Shown: positions 16,152 to 24,314 of the stretch, in pieces
Layout of the letters: the number at the start of each line of letters is the position of its first letter
Numbering within the stretch: position 1 is the first letter of the stretch
From: Aliikangiella coralliicola
GTDB taxonomy: Bacteria; Pseudomonadota; Gammaproteobacteria; Enterobacterales; Kangiellaceae
NCBI RefSeq assembly: GCF_007004725.1
Contig: NZ_ML660166.1
Span: forward strand, 186,001-250,000
DNA: 64,000 nucleotides
Reading direction: 5' to 3'
Made by a program: the position numbers and the translations under genes
Notes under the pieces: model-generated
Database searches by the model: none
Seen by the model: the letters and a program-made list of their open reading frames with translations, nothing else
What the model was told of the DNA's origin: nothing

Positions 16152-17641
16152 TATTCAGCCTCCAAAATCATAGCGGCGCCTAGTCCACCTGCCGCGCAGG
16201 CAGTCGTCAACCCTAAACCGCCACCGCGTCGGTTAAGTTCCCTTAAAGTTTGTGTGATCATTCTTGCCCCTGTCGCTGCAAATGGATGACCGTAAGCGAG
16301 CGATCCACCGAGCACATTAAACTTATCCATATCAATTTCACCAATCGCACTCGAACGATTCAGTTTTTCTTTGGCAAATTGCTTGCTGCCAAACGCTTTC
16401 ACATTACAAAGTGTTTGTGCGGCAAAAGCTTCATGCATGTCGACCAGAGTGAGATCAGACAGACTCAGCCCCGCTCTATCTAACGCGAGGGGGGTCGCGT
16501 ATGACGGCCCCATCAACATATCATGAGTGGCATCAATTGCGGCGAAAGCATAGCTGCGAATATAACCCAGAGGCTTGTAGCCGAGTTCTTTCGCCCGCGA
16601 CTCACTCATCAACAACAATGACGCGGCACCATCGGTTAAACCGGTACTATTGGCGGCGGTTAAGGTGCCATGTTTTTTATCAAAGGCCGGACGTAGTTTT
16701 TTATAAGATTCAAGTTTAGAATCAAATCGTACGGTATTGTCTCGAGTCAGCGCTTGTTTAAAAGGTTCAACATAAGCGGTCATGACTTCATCATTTAATA
16801 CGCCCGATTCCCATGCGGCAGCAGCTAATGTGTGTGAACGGTGGGCCAGTTCATCTTGCTGCTCACGAGCAATATCATGGTCTCTTGCCATCTGCTCTGC
16901 GTTTTGCCCCATGGTTAAGCCGGTAGAATATTCCTTAACCGAAGGTGGCACAGGTGCAAGATCTTTCGGACGCAATTTGCTCAGTAGCTTTAATCGTTGC
17001 CCCATGGTTTTGGCTTTTGACAGGGAAACCAGGATAGATGCCAGTTTCTTACCAACACCAATAGGTACAACCGAGGATGTGTCCGCCCCACCCGCGACAC
17101 CAATTGAAATACTGCCAGCCATTATCGACTCGGCAATGCTAGCTGCAGATTGAAAACTAGTTGCGCAAGCTCGTGAAACACTGTAAGCGTCGGTACTGAC
17201 ATCCATCCCTGAGCCCAATACAATTTCGCGCGCGATATTAGGTGCTTCAGGTTGAATCAAAACCTGACCAAACACGACGCGTTCAATCAATGATAAATCG
17301 ATCTCTGTTCTTGCCAACATTTCAGAAACGACCATTTTGCCCATATCAATCGCGTTGGTGCTTTTGAAGTGAGTCAGCTGGCGGGCAAATGGCGTTCTTA
17401 ATCCGGCGACAACAGCGACACGTTCGCCTTGACTGACAGAAGCACGCTTTTTGCGTGAAGTGGTTTTAGCGCGACTGGTCTTTTTCTCAGCTTTAGCCTC
17501 AGCACCAACTTCGCTATCCTGTTGACTTTTATTTTCAGTAACGGTCTTATCAGTTACAGTCTTAGTCGCGTTTTCAGCGGCATTGTCTGCAGCAGCCGAA
17601 GTTTTATCAGAATTTTGCTTATTTTCTGGAGTTTCACTCAT
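16151..17641 (-). CDS. fadI: acetyl-CoA C-acyltransferase, FadI type, with N-terminal extension
   Basis: A 496-residue thiolase catalysing the last step of beta-oxidation. It matches E. coli FadI from [17 protein letters not shown] onward, including the nucleophile block [15 protein letters not shown] and the C-terminal [11 protein letters not shown] and [12 protein letters not shown] motifs. The first 70 residues are low-complexity, rich in Ala, Lys, Thr and Glu, about 60 residues longer than E. coli FadI. No ATG, GTG or TTG occurs between the extension and the conserved start, so the extension is probably translated. It is the first gene of the fadIJ operon. A PsrA-like box lies about 200 bp upstream. 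Confidence 0.93.
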   Translation of the reverse strand: MSETPENKQNSDKTSAAADNAAENATKTVTDKTVTENKSQQDSEVGAEAKAEKKTSRAKTTSRKKRASVSQGERVAVVAGLRTPFARQLTHFKSTNAIDMGKMVVSEMLARTEIDLSLIERVVFGQVLIQPEAPNIAREIVLGSGMDVSTDAYSVSRACATSFQSAASIAESIMAGSISIGVAGGADTSSVVPIGVGKKLASILVSLSKAKTMGQRLKLLSKLRPKDLAPVPPSVKEYSTGLTMGQNAEQMARDHDIAREQQDELAHRSHTLAAAAWESGVLNDEVMTAYVEPFKQALTRDNTVRFDSKLESYKKLRPAFDKKHGTLTAANSTGLTDGAASLLLMSESRAKELGYKPLGYIRSYAFAAIDATHDMLMGPSYATPLALDRAGLSLSDLTLVDMHEAFAAQTLCNVKAFGSKQFAKEKLNRSSAIGEIDMDKFNVLGGSLAYGHPFAATGARMITQTLRELNRRGGGLGLTTACAAGGLGAAMILEAE

Positions 17642-17693
17642 ACTTGCTCTCGCTCGGTCGATCTTTCAGGTACGTCAGTTTCTCGCCACTATT

Positions 17694-17721
17694 CTGACTA
17701 TAGCTTACTGACTATAGCTCA
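17694..17721. repeat. 14-bp tandem duplication
   Basis: CTGACTATAGCTTA is followed directly by CTGACTATAGCTCA in the fadI leader, 53 bp before the fadI start on the minus strand. It is one of several such duplications in the window. Confidence 0.85.
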
Positions 17722-17836
17722 CGGATCAATCTGGTAGAAACAAATAGTGACTTAATACACAAGTATTAAACTAGTACAAACAAGACCCTGTTGAAGTTGA
17801 AGGTTGCAGCAGAATTTAACTGATCCGACCAATTTA

Positions 17837-17854
17837 TTCAAACGTTTGTTTGAA
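17837..17854. promoter_or_regulatory. PsrA-like operator upstream of fadIJ
   Basis: TTCAAACGTTTGTTTGAA is a perfect 7-bp inverted repeat (TTCAAAC, 4 bp, GTTTGAA). It fits the published form of PsrA sites in gammaproteobacteria (CAAAC, 2-4 bp, GTTTG), a TetR-family regulator of fatty-acid oxidation. It lies in the 307-bp gap between proA and fadI, about 200 bp upstream of fadI. Apart from this and the 14-bp duplication I see nothing in the gap. Confidence 0.6.
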
Positions 17855-17948
17855 TTTAACTTTAAAACGGCAATAATCACTGTTTCGAGTTACACCAATA
17901 ACAGTCCTGCCATTCACAACATGACGTGATGCGAGATGGCCTTCATGG

Positions 17949-19214
17949 TTAACTTCTTACCTCACCATTGCCCCTGACAACAAACTTTTCGCTGGTTAAG
18001 GACTCCAGCCCCATCGGACCATAAGCATGTATTTTTGACGTGGATATACCAATTTCTGCGCCCAAACCTAATTCACCGCCGTCCGAAAATCGTGAAGAAG
18101 CATTGACCATCACCACCGAGGCGTCAACCCGGTTAACAAACTTATCAGCATTTTGTTGCGAATCAGTGACGATCACTTCGGTGTGTCCCGAGCCATATTG
18201 GTCGATAAAATCAATTGCCTGATCAATATTCTTAACTACTTTACAGGAAATTTTCAGATCGAGAAATTCCGCTAAAAATTCTTCTTCTCTCGCTTTATCG
18301 ATGGACGGCAAAATTTCAATCGTTTCTGCACACCCAAACATCTGCACATCTTTTAAATGAAGGGCTTGAAAAGCCTGTTGTAAAAACTGCTTGGCGATGA
18401 CCTGATGAACCACGAGCCCTTCCAGCGCATTACAAACGCCTGGTCGTTGAGTTTTTCCATTAATTAGGATATCAATTGCCATATTAAGGTCGGCCATTTC
18501 ATCAACGTACAAATGGCAAACGCCTTTATAGTGTTTAATCACCGGTATGTGACTGTTAGCGACCACATGTCGAATCAGTCCCTCCCCGCCGCGAGGTATA
18601 ACCACCTCGATATGTTGGTCCAATTTTAATAGTTGATCTAACAATTGACGGTCAGTGGAGTTCAACACATTAACAGTGTCTGCACTCATTTCATTGTCTA
18701 TGAGCGCTTCTCGCCAACATTGCGCAATGGCTTGATTAGACTCAAAAGCTTCCTTTCCGCCCCGCAGAATAATACCATTACCACTCTTTAGCGCGAGCGC
18801 TGCGGCTTCCACCGTCACATTTGGACGCGATTCATAAATCATCAAAATAACACCCAGCGGAATTCGTTTCTTTGTCACTTTGATGCCACTCGGTTGAACA
18901 ACCTCCGGGTAGCTTGAAGTTAAAGGATCAGCTAAATTCGCCACCTGATTGAGCGCTTGTTGCATCTGGCGAATTGTCGTTTCATTAATCGTTAAGCGAT
19001 CAATCATTGCTCGACTCAAACCAGATTGCTCGGCACGTTCTAAATCAATCTTATTTGCCTCGAGAATAGCAAGACGATTCTTTTCGATTAAATCTGACAT
19101 GCTTTTTAATATTTCATTTTTCTTTTGTTCAGAACTCACACCTAATAATTTTGCTGCTGATTGAGTTTTTTTACACTGCAGCTGAACTTGCTCTATATTA
19201 ACTAATTGATTCAT
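17949..19214 (-). CDS. proA: gamma-glutamyl phosphate reductase
   Basis: A 421-residue NADPH-dependent enzyme, second step of proline synthesis, making glutamate 5-semialdehyde. The catalytic cysteine lies in KTQRPGVCNALEGLVVH. Other family blocks are YESRPNVTVEAAALALKSGN, ILRGGKEAFESNQA, VIPRGGEGLIR and the C-terminal SSRFSDGGELGLGAEIGIST and GPMGLESLTS. It lies 72 bp downstream of proB in the same direction, so the two form a proBA operon. Confidence 0.96.
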   Translation of the reverse strand: MNQLVNIEQVQLQCKKTQSAAKLLGVSSEQKKNEILKSMSDLIEKNRLAILEANKIDLERAEQSGLSRAMIDRLTINETTIRQMQQALNQVANLADPLTSSYPEVVQPSGIKVTKKRIPLGVILMIYESRPNVTVEAAALALKSGNGIILRGGKEAFESNQAIAQCWREALIDNEMSADTVNVLNSTDRQLLDQLLKLDQHIEVVIPRGGEGLIRHVVANSHIPVIKHYKGVCHLYVDEMADLNMAIDILINGKTQRPGVCNALEGLVVHQVIAKQFLQQAFQALHLKDVQMFGCAETIEILPSIDKAREEEFLAEFLDLKISCKVVKNIDQAIDFIDQYGSGHTEVIVTDSQQNADKFVNRVDASVVMVNASSRFSDGGELGLGAEIGISTSKIHAYGPMGLESLTSEKFVVRGNGEVRS

Positions 19215-19286
19215 GTTACTTACCCGAATGATAATTTTTCTATCTCAGTTAAAACAAAAGATTCAAACATCCTGATGATTAAAACA

Positions 19287-20069
19287 CTAACGGCCAATAA
19301 ACAAAGTGCCAGAAATTGTTTCGTTTTTTAATCTTTCAAATGATTTTGCTTCGCGGCCATTGATAATGATTGTGTCAATTCCTGCCCCGGTTGCTAATTG
19401 TGCAGCCTGTAATTTTGTGTGCATTCCGCCTGTTGCAATGGGGTTATTAGTGACGTCAGCAAAACCCAGAATACGTTCATCGATTGTGTCAACTGTTGCC
19501 AATAACTTCGCATCGTCAAACTGCTTAGGGTTCTTATCGTAAAGTCCATTCACATCACTACAAATGAGTAACAGGTCAGCATCACACATCACCGCCACGC
19601 GCGCTGCCAGATTATCATTGTCTCCGACAACTAGTTCATCAACGACTACCGAATCATTTTCGTTGATGATAGGTATCGCATCCATTTTGAATAAAGTTTC
19701 TAACGTGTTTCTCGCGTTAACCACACGTTTATCGCCTTCGAGATCAGAACGCGTTAACAATATTTGCGCGCAAGTATCATCAAATAACTTTTGCCAATGT
19801 TGCATGACATGAGACTGACCAATTGCAGCCAGCGCTTGTTTCTGTGGAATTGACAGCGGCTCAGAAAGATCATGATTTGTTAGTCCCGCACCGGCAGCCA
19901 CACTCCCCGACGATACGATAACAACTTGTTTATTTTGATTGTGGCAATGGTGAATAAAATCAGCCAATGCTAATAAATATTTCGTGCTGCATCCTTTTCC
20001 TTCTGGTGCAACTAGCGCACTTCCCACTTTGATCACGACTCTTCGCCATGAAGACTTAAGTTGATTCAT
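19287..20069 (-). CDS. proB: glutamate 5-kinase, short form without PUA domain
   Basis: First enzyme of proline synthesis, phosphorylating glutamate. I start at ATG 20069 (260 aa, MNQLKSSWRRVVIKVGSALV), since family similarity begins there; GAGA lies 8 nt upstream. The amino-acid kinase domain is complete: VVIKVGSALV, SSGSVAAGAG, the INENDSVVVDEL substrate loop with GDNDNLAARVA, CSDVNGLYDKNP and TGGMHTKLQAA. The protein ends at FIGR right after the kinase domain, so the C-terminal PUA domain of the 367-residue E. coli enzyme is absent. Such short forms are known and are usually active; proline feedback could differ. Confidence 0.94.
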   Translation of the reverse strand: MNQLKSSWRRVVIKVGSALVAPEGKGCSTKYLLALADFIHHCHNQNKQVVIVSSGSVAAGAGLTNHDLSEPLSIPQKQALAAIGQSHVMQHWQKLFDDTCAQILLTRSDLEGDKRVVNARNTLETLFKMDAIPIINENDSVVVDELVVGDNDNLAARVAVMCDADLLLICSDVNGLYDKNPKQFDDAKLLATVDTIDERILGFADVTNNPIATGGMHTKLQAAQLATGAGIDTIIINGREAKSFERLKNETISGTLFIGR

Positions 20070-20495
20070 CTTAATTCTCAGATTAGTAATTTGAGTCGAT
20101 TGCTCTCGCAATCGCATTTATAAATTCGATAATTGAACAGTCAACTATCAAACAATTTTGACAAGCAATAGATGAACTAACCCACAAGGGGATTAAAGGA
20201 AGGAATACTAATGAATTGTTTCTTGTTGCAAATGAACATAAAAATTCTCAGGTTGCCAAAATCTTTCACTTTGTTTAGAGGTCACTTTTGGGCAACAAAT
20301 AAGTTTTTACAACGATACGATTTTACAACAATATCGTTTTACCTCTCTCATGCTACTGAATTTTTTTTAAAATTCAAGTTGGCAGTCCATTAATACCATA
20401 TAAAAAAGTAATAAAGCTTCAAATAAACAAACGAATATCAAACTAATCAAAATTTAAGTTCAATGACTTGAGTTCAAAATCGGGCACAATTAAAA
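20070..20495. other. AT-rich gap with a 16-bp tandem repeat
   Basis: This stretch upstream of proB holds its promoter region. A 60-codon frame at 20211-20393 (+) follows a fair Shine-Dalgarno (GGAAGGAATACTAATG), but its product (MNCFLLQMNIKILRLPKSF, then aromatic-rich) has no recognisable family, so I do not call it a gene. Within it TTTTACAACGATACGA and TTTTACAACAATATCG (20305-20336) are tandem 16-bp units followed by a partial third. No terminator is obvious. Confidence 0.5.
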
Positions 20496-21581
20496 CTAAG
20501 TCATTCTTACCGGTAATCGGTGCGCCCCCCAATTGCCAGCTTCGGCTTCGAAAACACCAGCGACAACTTGATTGCAATTACAACAATGATTGCCGCCTTT
20601 AATATTCCAGTCGCTTAATTGATACCAGTCTCTACCAATTAAAATTTGGTTACAGTGATGGCAGTATGTACTCTGGCCCGACTTATCATGGATGTTTCCA
20701 GTATATACATAGTGAACGCCATTTTTTATCGCGATATTTCTGGCCATAACCAGCGTGTCAGCCGGCGTGTGAGGAATGTCCTTCATTTTCCAATCGGGGT
20801 GGAACGCGGTGAAGTGCATAGGAACATTCGGCCCGAGGTTTTCAATAACCCATTGCGTCATCGCCTCGATCTCTTGTTCGGAATCATTTTTGCCAGGAAT
20901 CAACAAATTGGTTATTTCAAACCACACATCAGTTTGGGTCTTTAAATAAATCAGTGTATCTAGTACCGGCTGCAAATGGGCACCAGTGAGTTTGTAATAA
21001 AATTTTTCAGTGAAAGCTTTCAGGTCGACATTTGCAGCATCCATGTAACGGTAAAAAATTTCTCTTGGTTGTTCGCAAATATATCCTGCAGTCACAGCTA
21101 CACTGTGAATGTTTTTTTCTCGGCAAGCTTGTGCAACGTCGATGGCATACTCATGAAATATAACGGGATCATTGTAGGTAAAAGCCACACTACGACAGCC
21201 AGACTGACTTGCAACTGAAGCAATTTTTTCCGGCGTTGCTACTGAAGATAATTTATCGATTTCTCGTGACTTACTAATATCCCAATTTTGACAAAATTTA
21301 CATGCAAGGTTGCAACCTGCAGTGCCGAAAGATAAAACCGGTGTACCGGGAAGAAAATGATTCAACGGTTTTTTCTCTATCGGATCAACACAAAACCCGC
21401 TTGACCGGCCATAAGAAGTGAGTTCAATCTGATGATTATGGTTGCGACGGACAAAACACAAACCTCGCTGCCCCTCTTTCAATTTGCAATAGCGAGGACA
21501 AAGATCACATTGAACTCTACCGTCATCTAACAAGTGCCAGTAGTCAGTTGCATGATTGAAGTTTTCCATAATAACTAGCAT
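20496..21581 (-). CDS. amrS: AmmeMemoRadiSam system radical SAM enzyme
   Basis: A 361-residue radical SAM protein. The cluster motif is CNLACKFC (C-x3-C-x2-C) in SFGTAGCNLACKFCQNWDIS. The N-terminus carries cysteines in CDLCPRYCKL, and the C-terminus has two cysteine pairs (CHHC and CCNC) like a rubredoxin-type zinc or iron site. The IEKKPLNHFLPGTPVLSF block is diagnostic for the AmrS family. Partners are the Memo-like and AMMECR1 genes on the opposite strand from 22088. The substrate of the system was not established to my knowledge. Two ATGs (21581, 21569) are possible starts, neither with a clear ribosome site. Confidence 0.92.
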   Translation of the reverse strand: MLVIMENFNHATDYWHLLDDGRVQCDLCPRYCKLKEGQRGLCFVRRNHNHQIELTSYGRSSGFCVDPIEKKPLNHFLPGTPVLSFGTAGCNLACKFCQNWDISKSREIDKLSSVATPEKIASVASQSGCRSVAFTYNDPVIFHEYAIDVAQACREKNIHSVAVTAGYICEQPREIFYRYMDAANVDLKAFTEKFYYKLTGAHLQPVLDTLIYLKTQTDVWFEITNLLIPGKNDSEQEIEAMTQWVIENLGPNVPMHFTAFHPDWKMKDIPHTPADTLVMARNIAIKNGVHYVYTGNIHDKSGQSTYCHHCNQILIGRDWYQLSDWNIKGGNHCCNCNQVVAGVFEAEAGNWGAHRLPVRMT

Positions 21582-21784
21582 GGAGATATTTTAAATTTTT
21601 GCAAGTAATTCTATTGATTTCGAGTGATATTTTCCCCGATATTAAACAAAGCTATAAGCGGCATAATTCATGCCACTTATCAATTATTTCGGTTGTTCTC
21701 AGTCAAAACGATCGCTCTTACAATCGATTAAAATTGGTTAATGCTAGTTGAAGTTTTCTTTTAGGATTTTTCTTTAATTAAATA

Positions 21785-22012
21785 CTACAGGAGAATGATC
21801 ATGGGCCAGGTAAAGTGATAGATTATCTTTAAAAGCAGCAATATCAAAAAAGGCCACATCAACCAATGACGCCCTTTCTTGTTGCCAACAATGGCAAGTT
21901 TTCCCGCAACAAAGAAACAATATTCAAATATAATTTTGAATATCCGTTTTTTTCGCACATAATTAAACAAGTGCTCTAGCATGTCTCTATGCCAATGTGC
22001 ATCTAGGCCCAT
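21785..22012 (-). CDS. possible small membrane protein, 75 aa
   Basis: An uncertain gene in the 506-bp divergent gap between amrS and the Memo gene. The product is basic in its first half and has a hydrophobic segment at residues 48-75 (LMWPFLILLLLKIIYHFTW), compatible with one membrane helix. TAGAGG lies very close (about 3 nt) before the ATG. Against it: I recognise no family, and its 5' end overlaps degenerate TCTAG-containing repeats (21971-22046), which suggests non-coding DNA. The remainder of the gap appears to hold only promoters. Confidence 0.3.
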   Translation of the reverse strand: MGLDAHWHRDMLEHLFNYVRKKRIFKIIFEYCFFVAGKLAIVGNKKGRHWLMWPFLILLLLKIIYHFTWPMIILL

Positions 22013-22087
22013 GCACCTCTAGAACAATATGCTTCTAGACAATCATGTTGATAACACCTGCTTATTTCAAGCAAAGTGAGGTTGATT

Positions 22088-22933
22088 ATGAGAGTAAGGA
22101 AAGCCGCGGTTGCTGGTAGTTTCTATCCGGCAGATGGGGACATTCTTGCTCAGTATGTCGATCAATTATTAGATGAAAGTGCCTCTGTTTTTTCGGAAAA
22201 TGGCGATTATCAACCTGAGTCTGCACCACAAAAGCATGTTCTTTCACCCGATAAGCATTCTTCCAAAGCCTTGATTGTTCCACATGCCGGTTATCAATAT
22301 TCAGGCAAGATAGCGGCTTATGCCTATTCTATGTTAAGGGCAAGGAAAAACAAAATTAGCCGCATAGTGCTGCTAGGCCCATGTCATCGAGTGTGGATTG
22401 AGGGCCTGGCGATTCCGTCAGTTGAGTATTTCTCCACACCATTGGGAGAAATTCCTTTGGATAAACAAAAGCTACAGGAGCTTACCCAATTCGTTCAAAT
22501 TCAGATTTCGGATTTGGCGCATCAAGAGGAACATTCGTTAGAAGTCCAAATTCCGTTTATTCAGCGCATATTTGACAAAATAAAACTCATTCCCATTGCA
22601 GTGGGTGGTGCTTCAACAGAACAGGTTTCGGAAATCATCGAGTACCTTTGGGAAGGCGCCGAAACAATCTTTTTAATTAGCTCAGATCTCAGTCATTTTC
22701 TTGATTATCATACAGCCAGAGAAACCGACCGAAAAACGACAGAATATATTAACAACCTCGACTATCAATCGCTGAATCATGAAATGGCATGTGGCAGTAC
22801 GCCCATCCAGGGACTTTTAAAAGTGGCGCAGGAAAAATCAATGCAGGTTTCAACTCTTGCTCAATGTAACTCAGGAGATACCGCCGGCGACAAGTCAAGA
22901 GTTGTGGGGTATGCCTCTTATGCCATCTACTAA
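22088..22933 (+). CDS. amrB: AmmeMemoRadiSam system protein B (Memo family)
   Basis: A 281-residue Memo-like protein, fold related to class III extradiol dioxygenases. The start at ATG 22088 (MRVRKAAVAGSFYPADG) follows GTGAGG by 7 nt, which itself would be the start of a longer frame. Family blocks are IVPHAGYQYSGKIAAYAY, LLGPCHRVWIEGLAIPS, EEHSLEVQIPFIQ and SSDLSHFLDY, holding the histidines and acids of the metal site. In bacteria it pairs with AMMECR1 and AmrS; the biochemical role is unknown to me. The downstream AMMECR1 gene starts inside its 3' end (14-bp overlap). Confidence 0.93.
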   Translation: MRVRKAAVAGSFYPADGDILAQYVDQLLDESASVFSENGDYQPESAPQKHVLSPDKHSSKALIVPHAGYQYSGKIAAYAYSMLRARKNKISRIVLLGPCHRVWIEGLAIPSVEYFSTPLGEIPLDKQKLQELTQFVQIQISDLAHQEEHSLEVQIPFIQRIFDKIKLIPIAVGGASTEQVSEIIEYLWEGAETIFLISSDLSHFLDYHTARETDRKTTEYINNLDYQSLNHEMACGSTPIQGLLKVAQEKSMQVSTLAQCNSGDTAGDKSRVVGYASYAIY

Positions 22934-23486
22934 ACTCACACTTAAAGATAAACAAGTCATTTTGTCAACGGCCAGGCATGCGATTCAATATGGTTTAACT
23001 TACAAGGAAGTACCGATACTTGAACTTGGGAATTATTCGTCTCGGTTACAACAAAATACAGCGACATTCGTCACCTTAAAAGAAACCAACAAATTGCGCG
23101 GATGTGTCGGCACATTAACGCCATATCAACCATTGATACAAGACGTTGCAGAGCATGCATTTGCCGCAGCATTTCGAGATAACCGCTTTCCACCGGTTAA
23201 TCACATTGAAGAACCTATGTTGCACATATCCGTTTCGGTACTCTCACCAAAAGAAATGATGGTTGTAAAAGATGAAAAAGATTTAATTAGCCAATTAGAA
23301 GCCGGTAAGGATGGAATTATTCTCCAATATCAAAACCACAATGCGACATTTCTTCCGGCGGTGTGGGAAAGCTTAAAGGATCCCAAAACTTTTATTAAGG
23401 AGTTAAAATTAAAAGCAGGATTAGCAGAAAATTTCTGGAGTAATGAAATGAAACTCTCCCGCTATACCACCATCACAATTGATTGA
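22920..23486 (+). CDS. amrA: AmmeMemoRadiSam system protein A (AMMECR1 domain)
   Basis: A 188-residue AMMECR1-domain protein. I start at ATG 22920 (MPSTKLTLKDKQVILSTARH), overlapping the Memo gene by 14 bp; longer frames lie wholly inside Memo. The signature LRGCVGTLTPYQPLIQDVAE with the conserved cysteine is present, as are AAFRDNRFPPV, HISVSVLSP, and FLPAVWES near the end. Human AMMECR1 has the same core; no activity was assigned to the bacterial proteins to my knowledge. The overlap indicates translational coupling with Memo, and the pair is divergent from amrS. Confidence 0.93.
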   Translation: MPSTKLTLKDKQVILSTARHAIQYGLTYKEVPILELGNYSSRLQQNTATFVTLKETNKLRGCVGTLTPYQPLIQDVAEHAFAAAFRDNRFPPVNHIEEPMLHISVSVLSPKEMMVVKDEKDLISQLEAGKDGIILQYQNHNATFLPAVWESLKDPKTFIKELKLKAGLAENFWSNEMKLSRYTTITID

Positions 23487-23585
23487 AACAGAAGAGTTTT
23501 GCTTTAATGCAAAGCGTTTTAAGCAAGTTTTTTTTCGCAGTATTATCTATAGCCAGTTTTACCCAAGCTTAAAACTGACATCAAA

Positions 23586-24305
23586 CTAAAGACTAGAAAG
23601 AGAATCTTCGTGCAAACCACATTCTCTTTTTAAACCGCCAAATCGAGTTTGTTCTTCAGTCATACCTAAACTTAATGGCACTGTACTATGAATATCACCA
23701 ATAGAAACATAACCTTTTTCCCATAAAGGATGGTATGGCAGATCATGTTGCTTAAGATATTGGTGAACAATTCGATTATTCCAATCAATTAACGGATGAA
23801 CTTTTATTCTCCCTCTGATTTTCTGCACCACCGGAAGATCTTTTCGACTTTCGGACTGAGATCTCATCAAACCAGCAAACCAGGTCTTAACATTCAGTTC
23901 GCGCAGTCCGATTTCCATCGGTTCAACCTTATTCATGGTATTGTACTGCTTCAGTCCATCGAGCCCTTTTTCCCATAACTTGCCAAAGCGAGCTTCCTGC
24001 CAGGCACTACTCATCTGAGAGCGGTAAACTTTTAAATTCAGGTTTAACCTTTCGGTCAAATCTTCGATAAACTGGTAGGTTTCGGGAAAAAGATACCCGG
24101 TATCAACCACGATAACTGGAATGTCAGGTTTAACTCGAGTCACCATATGAAGACTCACTGCAGATTGAACGCCAAAACTCGATGATAACGCAAATTCTGC
24201 CGGCAAGTTCTGAATAGCCCACTCAACTCGTTGTTGAGCAGGTAGTTTTTCTAATAGGTGATTCGCATCCAGAACCTCTTTTTCGTTCCACACAGAATCT
24301 AACAT
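23586..24305 (-). CDS. cysH: phosphoadenylyl-sulfate (PAPS) reductase
   Basis: A 239-residue enzyme reducing PAPS to sulfite with thioredoxin. GGAG at 24312-24315 is 6 nt before ATG 24305 but abuts ATG 24311, so the former start is preferred. The [14 protein letters not shown] nucleotide-binding loop, [13 protein letters not shown] and the C-terminal catalytic ECGLH cysteine motif are present. The paired cysteines of the APS-reductase iron-sulfur site are absent, so PAPS rather than APS is the expected substrate. It is the last gene of a cysJIH operon with spacings of 2-10 bp. Confidence 0.95.
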   Translation of the reverse strand: MLDSVWNEKEVLDANHLLEKLPAQQRVEWAIQNLPAEFALSSSFGVQSAVSLHMVTRVKPDIPVIVVDTGYLFPETYQFIEDLTERLNLNLKVYRSQMSSAWQEARFGKLWEKGLDGLKQYNTMNKVEPMEIGLRELNVKTWFAGLMRSQSESRKDLPVVQKIRGRIKVHPLIDWNNRIVHQYLKQHDLPYHPLWEKGYVSIGDIHSTVPLSLGMTEEQTRFGGLKRECGLHEDSLSSL

Positions 24306-24314
24306 TGTCATCTC

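Noticed and set aside
20211-20393. 60-codon frame with a fair ribosome site
   Set aside because: No recognisable family, aromatic-rich composition and a 16-bp tandem repeat inside it; described only as part of the gap.
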